NCBI GenBank assembly: GCA_020725265.1
Contig: DYFK01000011.1
Location: forward strand, 62,001 to 126,000
Direction: 5' to 3'
Origin: Hydrogenophilus sp.
GTDB taxonomy: Bacteria; Pseudomonadota; Gammaproteobacteria; Burkholderiales; Thiobacillaceae
Length of the DNA stretch: 64,000 bases
Shown here: positions 10,857 through 20,515 of the stretch, in pieces
Layout of the letters: each line of letters opens with the position of its first letter
Position numbering within the stretch: the first letter of the stretch is position 1
Notes under the pieces: model-generated
What the model saw: the letters and a program-made list of their open reading frames with translations, nothing else
Databases searched by the model: none
Told to the model about the DNA's origin: nothing
Program-made: the position numbers and the translations under genes

Positions 10857-12989
10857 ATGGCCAGCCACCTCCGTTCCGCCGCCGAAATCACCGAGCTGCT
10901 GGAAAGCTGGCTGGAAGCCGATTTTTCCTTCCGCAAGGTCGGCCCGACCGCCGAAAAGCTGGCGACACTGGCCGCCGAGGACCAGGACTTCATCCTGGAC
11001 TGGGTGCGACGCGTCGCCAGTTCCAATCTGGAGGTGGCCTGGCAGTTCGCGCGCCGGGCTCCGGCGCTGGTCGGCAGCATGGACCGCCGCCTGATGGAAG
11101 CCTGGGTGCTGGGCGCCTGCGATGTCTATGATCGCCAGGGCTTGCGCCATGCCCTCACGGTGATGGAGGAAGCCGACCAGTGGGTGGGCAATCTCGCCAG
11201 CCGGCAACTGGAAATGACCGCCGGCGTGCTGTTCGACGAAATCGCCGGCGTGCTCGGCAACTTCGTGCGCGGCCTGTCCGGGCGCCGCCTGACCCTGGAA
11301 CAGGGCAAGCACATCCATACCGACACCGACAAACTCTACCTGCCCGGCGTGCTCGCCCGTTTCCCAAGCGCCGAAGACAACTTCAAGCTTGCGAAAGCCA
11401 TGGCCACGCTGCTCTGGGCGCAAACCCGCCATGGCACCTTCCGCGCCGATCTGGCCGTCGCCTGCGCCGGCTTTCCCGATCCGGCGCGCGCGCTCGGCCA
11501 GCTCCACGCCCTGGAAACCCTGCGCCTGAGCGCCCGCATCGCCGAGGAGCTGCCCGGTCTGCATCGGGATATGGAACGCCTGAAACGGGAATTGGGCGAA
11601 GGGCTGCCGGCGGGCTGGGAGCGTTTCGCCGAACGCCTGTCCACGCCCGAGGCCAATATCGAAGACAGTCTGATCCTGCTCGGCGACGCCTATCAACTGC
11701 CCGACTTCATCCCCTGGTGCTACCAGGGTGAACTGCGCCCGGACGCGGTGGCCGCCGCGTTCGCCGCGCGCCGGGAGAAGGAAAAGGCGCGCCTGCGCGT
11801 GAAACTGGCCGAGCTGCTGGACGAACAGAGCCGGCATCGCGAAACCGGTGCCAGCGCGGAACCGCCGGACGACAAGACCTTCGAGGCCGAAGTCGACGAC
11901 GAAGACGGCCGGCTGGACCTGGAGCTCACCCTGGATGGCCAGCCGATCGCGCCTCCCGAGGACGTCAAGCAGCTGATGACCTCGATCTATCTCGATTTCG
12001 GCGACATCCCCCCGGAATACCTGGTCCCGGCTGGAGACGGCGAATACGATGCCAGCCTGCTCGGTGAGCAAAGGGCCGATCCGGACGCGGTCTGGCAGGG
12101 CACCTATCACGAGGAAGGCGCCAGTTTCTATCCCGAGTGGGACATGGGCCGCCAGCATTACCGCAAGAACTGGTGCGTGATGCGCGAGAAGGACGTCACG
12201 CCGGTGTTCGACGGCTTCCATCGTGAAACCCTGGAAAAGCACGCCGGCCTGGTCAAGCATCTGCGCCGCGCGTTCGAGGCCATGCGCGACGAGAACCGTC
12301 TGCTCAAACGCCAGGCCTACGGCGACGACGTCGACATCGACGCGCTGGTCGAGGCCATCGCCGATGCCCGCGACGGCAGCGAAATGTCCGACCGCCTGTT
12401 CGTGCGCACCCACCGCGCCGAGCGCAACATCGCGGTGGTCTTCATGGTCGACATGAGCGGCTCCACCAAGGGCTGGATCAACGAAGCCGAGCGCGAGGCG
12501 CTGGTGCTGCTGTGCGAAGCCCTGGAACGGCTGGGCGACCGCTACGCGATCTACGGATTTTCCGGCATCACGCGCAAACGCTGCGAACTGTTCCGCGTGA
12601 AGACCTTCGACGAACCCTACAACGACGAGGTCAAGGCACGCATTTCCGGCATCCGCGCCCAGGAATACACGCGCATGGGCTTCGCCATCCGCCATCTCAC
12701 CGATCTGTTGAAAAAGGTGGAGGCGCGCACCAAGGTGCTGGTGACCCTGTCGGATGGCCGACCGGACGATTATTTCGACGTCTATCGTGGCCAGTACGGC
12801 ATCGAGGACACGCGCATGGCGTTGCTGGAAGCGCGGCGCGCCGGCGTGCATCCGTTCTGCGTCACCATCGACCGCGAGGCGCGCGACTATCTGCCGCACA
12901 TGTACGGCGCCGCGCGCTACGTGATCCTCGACGACGTCGCCGAACTGCCGTTCAAGGTTTCCGACATCTACCGCCGCATCACCACATGA
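10857..12989 (+). CDS. cbbO: CbbO/NorD-type von Willebrand factor A protein
   Basis: A 710-residue partner of the preceding AAA+ ATPase. The N-terminal 350 residues are helical and adapt the target enzyme; a central acidic stretch (near EAEVDDEDGRLDLE) links to a C-terminal VWA domain (about 520-705) with an intact MIDAS motif D532-M-S-G-S-T, followed by TRMGFAIRHL and LSDGRPDDY, which complete the metal site. In CbbQO and NorQD systems the VWA metal site docks onto a target acidic residue while the ATPase hexamer remodels it. Its stop overlaps the start of a 96-residue gene as ATGA. Size and domain layout fit CbbO better than typical NorD, but this is inference. Confidence 0.85.
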   Translation: MASHLRSAAEITELLESWLEADFSFRKVGPTAEKLATLAAEDQDFILDWVRRVASSNLEVAWQFARRAPALVGSMDRRLMEAWVLGACDVYDRQGLRHALTVMEEADQWVGNLASRQLEMTAGVLFDEIAGVLGNFVRGLSGRRLTLEQGKHIHTDTDKLYLPGVLARFPSAEDNFKLAKAMATLLWAQTRHGTFRADLAVACAGFPDPARALGQLHALETLRLSARIAEELPGLHRDMERLKRELGEGLPAGWERFAERLSTPEANIEDSLILLGDAYQLPDFIPWCYQGELRPDAVAAAFAARREKEKARLRVKLAELLDEQSRHRETGASAEPPDDKTFEAEVDDEDGRLDLELTLDGQPIAPPEDVKQLMTSIYLDFGDIPPEYLVPAGDGEYDASLLGEQRADPDAVWQGTYHEEGASFYPEWDMGRQHYRKNWCVMREKDVTPVFDGFHRETLEKHAGLVKHLRRAFEAMRDENRLLKRQAYGDDVDIDALVEAIADARDGSEMSDRLFVRTHRAERNIAVVFMVDMSGSTKGWINEAEREALVLLCEALERLGDRYAIYGFSGITRKRCELFRVKTFDEPYNDEVKARISGIRAQEYTRMGFAIRHLTDLLKKVEARTKVLVTLSDGRPDDYFDVYRGQYGIEDTRMALLEARRAGVHPFCVTIDREARDYLPHMYGAARYVILDDVAELPFKVSDIYRRITT

Positions 12990-13276
12990 ACACGCCCACC
13001 GCCCCCCTGGAAATCCGTGCCGGCGATTACTACAGCAACGGCGCCTACGGTCGCGGCTGGGGCGTGCGCCAGGTGCTGGCGTTCTCCCTCGACCCGGAAA
13101 CCGGCGAGGAAACGGTATCGTTCCGCGGCATCGCCGGCACCTGCCGGCGCAAGACCGGCCTGTGCGCGCTCGACGAATTCCGCCGCTGGGCGCGCTACCA
13201 GGTGGCGCTCAACGAGAACAGCTGGCAGCGTGTTGGCGATTACCTGGAAGCGTGGCCGGATGCGAGGGATGATTGA
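12986..13276 (+). CDS. Conserved-looking 96-residue protein, translationally coupled to cbbO
   Basis: I do not recognise this family. The product is a small soluble protein with no signal or membrane helix. It opens with a beta-rich stretch (LEIRAGDYYSNGAYGRGWGVRQVLAF), has two Cys in GTCRRKTGLCALDEFRRW, and ends with an acidic helix. Its ATG overlaps the cbbO stop (ATGA), the clearest sign that it is real and works with the CbbQ/CbbO pair, perhaps as an adaptor. A strong two-way terminator follows 5 bases after its stop, closing the operon. Confidence 0.75.
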   Translation: MNTPTAPLEIRAGDYYSNGAYGRGWGVRQVLAFSLDPETGEETVSFRGIAGTCRRKTGLCALDEFRRWARYQVALNENSWQRVGDYLEAWPDARDD

Positions 13277-13281
13277 GACAT

Positions 13282-13311
13282 GAAAAAAGCCGCCCGAAGG
13301 CGGCTTTTTTC
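13282..13311. terminator. Bidirectional rho-independent terminator
   Basis: A perfect 13-bp stem (GAAAAAAGCCGCC against its complement) with a CGAA tetraloop. A-run and T-run flank the GC core, so it serves both the plus-strand cbbQO operon and the convergent OmpA-family gene. Confidence 0.93.
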
Positions 13312-13327
13312 ATCGGCATCAAACCGG

Positions 13328-14749
13328 TTACTTGCCCTTGGCGATCACTTCGATCTCCACGCGGCGGTTGGGCGCGTGGCATTCCTTCAGTTTGGCCTTG
13401 GGCAGGGCGGCATCGCACTGCACGACGGTCTGGGTATCGCCCATGCCACTGGTCATGATCACGCCCGGTTTGACACCCTTGGCGACCAGGTAGGACTTGA
13501 CCGAACGCGCTCGCGCCTCGGACAGTTTCTGGTTGGCCGCGGACTTGCCGGTCGGATCGGCGTGGCCGACAACCTTGATCTGCTCGATGTTGCCCATGGC
13601 CTTCAGTTTCGCCACCACCTCGTCGAGGCTGGCCTTGCCTTCCTTGGACAGATCCCGGATGCCGGATTTTCCAGACCGGAACAAGGCGTCGCCGGCGAGA
13701 ACCATCTTGTTGCTGGCGGCGGCCGGCGTGGGCTCGGTAGCCGGCGCGGGTTCCGCCACCGGCGCGGCGGCCATGGGAGCCTGCGCGGCGACGGGGGCCT
13801 GAACGGCGGGGGCCTGGGCAACCGGAGGCTGGGCAGCCGCCGAGGTGGCGGCCTCGACGGCGGGTGCCTGAGACGCGGCCGGGGCCTGCATGGCGGCCGG
13901 CGCCGAATATGGCAACTGCGTATAGGCCGGCGGAGTCGGCAGATTCAGTGTGGGCAGGGACGGCAGCGACGGCAGGGACGGTAGCGCGGACAGGTTCAGG
14001 CCAGGAATGAAGCCCGACAGATTGCCGAGCATGGCGACCGGATCCCACATCGCGAAACTGCCAGCGCCTTGCACCGGCGGCGGTGGCGTCCAGGTCAACC
14101 AGCTGCTGGTGCCCTCGCCATAGGAGTTGGGGTTGACGATCGCGCCCATCATGCCCGTGTAGAGCGCCGGATTGGCCATGTTGCCCATCAGGTTCCACGC
14201 GCGCGGATCCAGACCAGCCATGCCCCAACGAATGTAGGTGTTGGGGTTGAACGTGTTCAGCATCATGTTCCACAGCTTGGGATCGATCGGCACCATGGCC
14301 CAGCGCATCAGCTTGCCCGGATCGGAAAGTTGCGTGAACAGCGCGGTATAGAAGTTGGGGTCCAGGCTGGCCGCGCTCCACTTCAGGTAGATGTTGGGAT
14401 CGGCGAACTGGACCACGTTCCGCACCGCGTCCGGATGCGCCATGCTGTTCATCATGTTGAGCCAGCCGCCCGGATCCATCATGCCGTTCATCATGGCGAT
14501 GTAGAAACCCGGCTCGGTCACCGCGTTGGTCCAGGGCACGAACACGGCCGGGTCCTTGAACGCCGACAGGTTGCGGGTGAAATCGGACATCCGCGCGAGC
14601 CAGTCCTCGGGCGTGGCCGGGATCGCGTTCTTGGCGGCTTCGCGGGCGGCGGCCTGACCGGCGAAGGTGGGGATTTCGGTGGTTCCGACCGCGGCCAGGG
14701 CGGGCGTTGCCGCGAATGCGATCGCGAAGGTGATGAACTTCAGTTTCAT
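13328..14749 (-). CDS. OmpA-family protein with N-terminal proline/aromatic tandem repeats
   Basis: A 473-residue secreted envelope protein. A signal peptide (1-19, ending ALA) is followed by a domain (66-210) of twelve repeats of 12-13 residues with the pattern P-x-x-(Y/W/F) and D or N before the proline. Next comes a hydrophobic SLPSLPSLP-type segment (about 240-265), a long Ala/Pro linker (about 275-365) that could span the periplasm or cell wall, and a C-terminal OmpA peptidoglycan-binding domain (about 370-470) with VVGHADPTGKSAANQKLSEARA and NRRVEIEV. There is no beta-barrel. It likely tethers the repeat domain to peptidoglycan; what the repeat domain binds is unknown. The ATG at 14749 has AAGGGAA upstream. 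It is monocistronic, with its own promoter and terminator. Confidence 0.92.
   Translation of the reverse strand: MKLKFITFAIAFAATPALAAVGTTEIPTFAGQAAAREAAKNAIPATPEDWLARMSDFTRNLSAFKDPAVFVPWTNAVTEPGFYIAMMNGMMDPGGWLNMMNSMAHPDAVRNVVQFADPNIYLKWSAASLDPNFYTALFTQLSDPGKLMRWAMVPIDPKLWNMMLNTFNPNTYIRWGMAGLDPRAWNLMGNMANPALYTGMMGAIVNPNSYGEGTSSWLTWTPPPPVQGAGSFAMWDPVAMLGNLSGFIPGLNLSALPSLPSLPSLPTLNLPTPPAYTQLPYSAPAAMQAPAASQAPAVEAATSAAAQPPVAQAPAVQAPVAAQAPMAAAPVAEPAPATEPTPAAASNKMVLAGDALFRSGKSGIRDLSKEGKASLDEVVAKLKAMGNIEQIKVVGHADPTGKSAANQKLSEARARSVKSYLVAKGVKPGVIMTSGMGDTQTVVQCDAALPKAKLKECHAPNRRVEIEVIAKGK
14120..14554 (-). repeat. Twelve 12-13-residue P-x-x-aromatic repeats
   Basis: Prolines fall at residues 67, 80, 93, 106, 118, 131, 144, 157, 169, 182, 194 and 207, that is every 12 or 13 residues, mostly preceded by Asp or Asn and followed three residues later by Tyr, Trp or Phe, with Met-rich or Trp-containing helices between. 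Example units are PNIYLKWSAASLD and PNTYIRWGMAGLD. Confidence 0.9.
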
Positions 14750-14787
14750 GGCGTTCCCTTTCAGCAAATCTTGAAAAAACAGCATAT

Positions 14788-14807
14788 TAGAATTACGCAA
14801 TATTCTA
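14788..14807. promoter_or_regulatory. Inverted repeat over the -10 of the OmpA-family gene
   Basis: TAGAAT and ATTCTA are exact inverted halves separated by 8 bases. The minus-strand -10 hexamer is one half, so a bound protein would block transcription. This AT-rich patch stands out in GC-rich surroundings. Confidence 0.5.
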
Positions 14808-14831
14808 GTCGCCGAAAATTCGACAGGTAAA
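14802..14831 (-). promoter_or_regulatory. Putative sigma-70 promoter of the OmpA-family gene
   Basis: On the minus strand TTTACC, an 18-base spacer and TAGAAT (5 of 6 to consensus). The start point would fall near 14795, about 46 bases before the ATG. Confidence 0.55.
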
Positions 14832-14891
14832 CAAGGACCATCCGTCCGGCGGAAATTACCACGTGTCCATGTTGCAAAAGCCGATAAACGA

Positions 14892-14917
14892 AACGGGCCG
14901 GGGTTACCCGGCCCGTT
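14892..14917 (-). terminator. Rho-independent terminator after hppA
   Basis: An exact 11-bp GC-rich stem (AACGGGCCGGG) with a 4-base loop, 18 bases after the hppA stop, followed on the minus strand by TTTCGTTT. Confidence 0.8.
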
Positions 14918-14935
14918 CACGGCATTGGCGCCGGA

Positions 14936-16981
<2,046 letters not shown>

Positions 16982-17147
16982 TGCCACATCTCCTTGAAAG
17001 ACACCAATTGCGTTGAGCCAAACGTCTTACCGCACCGCCTCCCCAGACTGTGGGGTTTCCGTTCCGCCCGGCTGGAACCGGGTCTCGATATAAAAACCGC
17101 GATGTCCTCATTGCCGATGGACAGGATCGCCATGTAACCAACCACGT

Positions 17148-17366
17148 TCAATATTCACGTCCAGAGGCCAGGCCACCTTCGAAACGGGTGCCCGGCTCGA
17201 ACCCGAAAACGCTGGTCAGATCCAGCTCACGAATCAGGCCATCCACCGCCGCCTGACCGTGTTCCTTCTGAACTTCGGAAAGGATCAGCTTGGCGGAGTT
17301 GGCGTTATAGAAACCGCCAAAGTCGGCCTGCACCTTCAACAATTGTCGTGCTCGATCCAGCGTCAT
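17148..17366 (-). CDS. Small protein of unknown function between pfp and hppA
   Basis: A 72-residue soluble helical protein, not recognised. It starts MTLDRARQLLKVQADFGG and contains FYNANSAKLILSEVQKEHG, an amphipathic pattern with no signal or membrane helix. It lies 45 bases after the PPi-phosphofructokinase on the same strand and 166 bases before hppA. The ATG at 17366 is used because a TTG at 17384 lies inside a hairpin. Coding is supported by amino acid composition and position only. Confidence 0.6.
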   Translation of the reverse strand: MTLDRARQLLKVQADFGGFYNANSAKLILSEVQKEHGQAAVDGLIRELDLTSVFGFEPGTRFEGGLASGREY

Positions 17367-17381
17367 GCCGCGCAATGTAAC

Positions 17382-17404
17382 CAAGGGCGCCGATGGCGCC
17401 CTTG
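17382..17404 (-). terminator. Hairpin after pfp
   Basis: A 10-bp perfect stem (CAAGGGCGCC) with a 3-base loop, starting 8 bases after the pfp stop. There is no clean T-run, so it may be a weak terminator or an mRNA-stabilising hairpin. Confidence 0.5.
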
Positions 17405-17411
17405 ATCCTGG

Positions 17412-18668
17412 TTAAAGCTTGAACTCCGGCAGCTTCTTGGCCACCGCGACGTTCTTCAGGGTGACGTAGACCGGCAGGCCGTTCGCGTACTTCGGATAAT
17501 CCTCGCCCTGAATCAGGCCAGTCAGGTACTTGCGGCATTTGTCGGTAATGCCATAGCCATCCTTGCTGATGAAATCGCGCGGCATGAATTTCTCCACGTT
17601 GGCGACATCCTTCAGTTCGGCGTGGCCGATCTTGTACTTGTAGGGCTCGTCGGACAACCGCACGATGGTCGGCATCACCGAATTCCTGCCCTTGACGGCC
17701 AGCTCGACCGCGGCCTTGCCCAGTTCGTAGGCCTGCTTGACGTCGGTCTTGGAAGCGATATGGCGGGCGGCGCGTTGCAGGTAATCAGCCACCGCCCAGT
17801 GGAATTTATGACCAAGCGCATCCTTGATCATGTTGGCCACCACCGGCGCGGCGCCACCCAGTTGCGCATGGCCAAAGGCATCGCGGGTGCCCTGCTCGGC
17901 CAGGAATTTGCCGTCCGGGTAATGGCAGCCCTCGGACACCACCACGGTGCAATAGCCGTGTTTCTTGACGTTCTCGTCGACCTTGGCGAGGAACTTCTTC
18001 TGATCGAATTCGATTTCCGGAAACAGGATCACCACCGGAATGCCCTGATCGGCGACCAGACCACCGGCGGCGGCGATCCAGCCGGCGTGACGGCCCATGA
18101 CCTCGACCACGAAGATCTTGGTGGACGTCTTGGCCATGGAGCGCACGTCATAGGAGGCTTCCAGCGTGGACACGGCGATGTACTTGGCGACCGAGCCGAA
18201 ACCCGGGCAGCAGTCGGTGATCGGCAGGTCGTTGTCGACGGTCTTGGGCACGTGGATGGCCTGCACCGGGTAGCCCATCTTCTCGGACAACTGGCTGACC
18301 TTGTAACAGGTATCGGCGGAGTCGCCACCACCGTTGTAGAAGAAGTAGCCGATGTTGTGCGCCTTGAACACTTCGATCAGGCGCTCGTATTCGCGCTTGT
18401 TGGCCTCCAGGCTCTTGAGCTTGAAGCGGCAGGAACCGAACGCACCGGACGGCGTGGAACGCAGTGCGGCGATGGCTTCGTCGCTTTCCTTGCTGGTGTC
18501 GATCAGATCCTCGGTCAACGCGCCGATGATGCCGTTGCGGCCGGCGTAGACCTTGCCGATGACGTCGGAATGCTTGCGCGCGGTTTCGATGACGCCGCAG
18601 GCGGAGGCATTGATGACGGCGGTCACGCCGCCGGATTGCGCGTAGAACGCATTCTTTTTCTTGGCCAT
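17412..18668 (-). CDS. pfp: Pyrophosphate-dependent 6-phosphofructokinase
   Basis: Interconverts fructose 6-phosphate and fructose 1,6-bisphosphate using PPi instead of ATP, reversibly, so it can serve both glycolysis and gluconeogenesis or the Calvin cycle. The 418-residue protein has the phosphate-binding NGGGDSADT and PKTVDND motifs; Asp in GGGDS and Lys in PKTVDND are the residues that distinguish PPi users from ATP users (Gly in both places). MGRHAGW and the sugar-binding EGCHYPDG follow. A strong AAGGAG precedes the ATG. It neighbours hppA and adk. A terminator lies only 24 bases before the start codon. Confidence 0.95.
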   Translation of the reverse strand: MAKKKNAFYAQSGGVTAVINASACGVIETARKHSDVIGKVYAGRNGIIGALTEDLIDTSKESDEAIAALRSTPSGAFGSCRFKLKSLEANKREYERLIEVFKAHNIGYFFYNGGGDSADTCYKVSQLSEKMGYPVQAIHVPKTVDNDLPITDCCPGFGSVAKYIAVSTLEASYDVRSMAKTSTKIFVVEVMGRHAGWIAAAGGLVADQGIPVVILFPEIEFDQKKFLAKVDENVKKHGYCTVVVSEGCHYPDGKFLAEQGTRDAFGHAQLGGAAPVVANMIKDALGHKFHWAVADYLQRAARHIASKTDVKQAYELGKAAVELAVKGRNSVMPTIVRLSDEPYKYKIGHAELKDVANVEKFMPRDFISKDGYGITDKCRKYLTGLIQGEDYPKYANGLPVYVTLKNVAVAKKLPEFKL

Positions 18669-18691
18669 GTCGATGCTCCTTCGATATGTAC

Positions 18692-18719
18692 AAAAAAGCG
18701 CGCCGACGGGCGCGCTTTT
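18692..18719 (-). terminator. Rho-independent terminator just before pfp
   Basis: An 11-bp stem (AAAAGCGCGCC and its complement), loop of 4, then TTTTTT on the minus strand. It ends the adk-small ORF transcript and lies 24 bases before the pfp ATG. Confidence 0.88.
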
Positions 18720-18728
18720 CAAAGATGG

Positions 18729-19079
18729 TTAACGGACACCGGCGTCCTGGGCGCGCCGGTCGTGTTCCTGTTCCTGGACCTTGAGCAAGGTGATCAGGCA
18801 ATCGCCAAGGCTGTCATATTCTTCCTGCCCGGTCCCGAACCGGTCCTTGACGGAATAGAAGAACATCGCCCGGTAGCCAGCCGGACCGGTCTTGGCGACC
18901 ACGAACGCGCAGCCATCCTCCTTCCAGTACAGGGCTGGACACTGCGTCAGCTCGCGGTCGGCGGGCGACAGCCGGACCTCGGTTTCGACTTCCGCGACAT
19001 CGACGTCGCGGCCGAACCGCTCCTTCAGCGTGGCGCGGGCCAGCGACAGGTCGGACGCGGAAAAACCGGGAATGCTCAT
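18729..19079 (-). CDS. Protein of unknown function between adk and pfp
   Basis: A 116-residue soluble protein that I do not recognise. It contains LARATLKERFGRDVDVAEVETEVRL (helix then strand), the segment CPALYWKEDGCAFVVAKTG and RAMFFYSVKDRFGTGQEEYDSLGDC, suggesting a small alpha/beta domain with three Cys. The ATG at 19079 is preferred over a TTG 9 bases upstream. It follows adk by 13 bases, so it belongs to the adk transcript, which ends at the terminator 10 bases after this gene. Confidence 0.75.
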   Translation of the reverse strand: MSIPGFSASDLSLARATLKERFGRDVDVAEVETEVRLSPADRELTQCPALYWKEDGCAFVVAKTGPAGYRAMFFYSVKDRFGTGQEEYDSLGDCLITLLKVQEQEHDRRAQDAGVR

Positions 19080-19092
19080 ATCGGACAACCGC

Positions 19093-19860
<768 letters not shown>

Positions 19861-19901
19861 TCAATTTTTTGTATTTGGTTATAAGGTCAGATTATTGCGA
19901 G

Positions 19902-19938
19902 GCCACGCCGGACGTTCTGAGTGACGCTCCGGCGTGGC
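19902..19938 (-). terminator. Possible terminator hairpin after the small secreted protein gene
   Basis: A 10-bp stem (GCCACGCCGG and complement) with a 17-base loop, 13 bases after the gene's stop. No T-run follows, so the call is weak. Confidence 0.4.
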
Positions 19939-19950
19939 GGCGCGTGGAGC

Positions 19951-20319
19951 TTAGCGCGCGCGTTCGCGAGTCAGGACTTCCAGGGTCAATTGCAAGGCAT
20001 CCAGACGCTTCTCCAGCTGCTCGACACGCGCCTTCATGGCCGCGTGTCGCTCGCAGTCATACGCCATGCGCGCGCATGGCGGACGCCCCGGGCCATCACC
20101 CATGCGCATCATGCCGCGCATTTCCTGCATGCCCTTGCCCGCCGGCATGGCTTCCTTGATGCCAGACTTGGCGCAAGGCTTGCCGCCGCCCAGACTATCC
20201 ATCGGCGTCGCGCTCAGGGTGGCGGGCGCGGCGGCTTCGGGCGCCGCCTCCTGAGCCAGCGTCGGCTGAGCGATGAAGCCGGCCAGCGCCAGCACGGCAA
20301 TCAGCAAAGCTTGTTTCAT
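19951..20319 (-). CDS. Small secreted protein, Met-rich with C-terminal coiled coil
   Basis: A 122-residue protein of unknown function. Residues 1-22 are a signal peptide (MKQALLIAVLALAGFIAQPTLA). The mature part has an Ala/Pro-rich start, a Met/Gly segment (MPAGKGMQEMRGMMRMGDG), three Cys (GKPC, PPC, YDC) and a C-terminal heptad-like helix (VEQLEKRLDALQLTLEVL) that probably oligomerises. A good site, GAGGAG, precedes the ATG. Met and Cys content would suit metal binding in the periplasm, but this is only a guess. It stands alone between adk and the diverging GGDEF gene. Confidence 0.78.
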   Translation of the reverse strand: MKQALLIAVLALAGFIAQPTLAQEAAPEAAAPATLSATPMDSLGGGKPCAKSGIKEAMPAGKGMQEMRGMMRMGDGPGRPPCARMAYDCERHAAMKARVEQLEKRLDALQLTLEVLTRERAR

Positions 20320-20515
20320 GTTCGATCTCCTCATTGGTGGTTGCGAAGAAAACCCGCAGGGTCGGCCGGACGATACCATCACCACCTCGCCACGCCCTTG
20401 CCTTCGTGGCCAGACGGCACCGCCGGCCGGTCCGTGAATGACGCCGGCCGACAATCTTGGTTCCTTGCCGGTGATGAAACCGAAAACCCCATGTCCGACT
20501 CAAGTTCACGCCGAT

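Noticed and set aside
10566-12899. A minus-strand open frame of 777 codons opposite cbbO
   Set aside because: Shadow of the cbbO gene, whose MIDAS and length are clear; the antisense product has only repetitive composition.
10033-12989. A RuBisCO or nitric oxide reductase operon around the CbbQ/CbbO genes
   Set aside because: Neighbours are ubiE, a small ORF and an OmpA-family gene; no cbbL/cbbM or norB/norC sequence occurs in the window.
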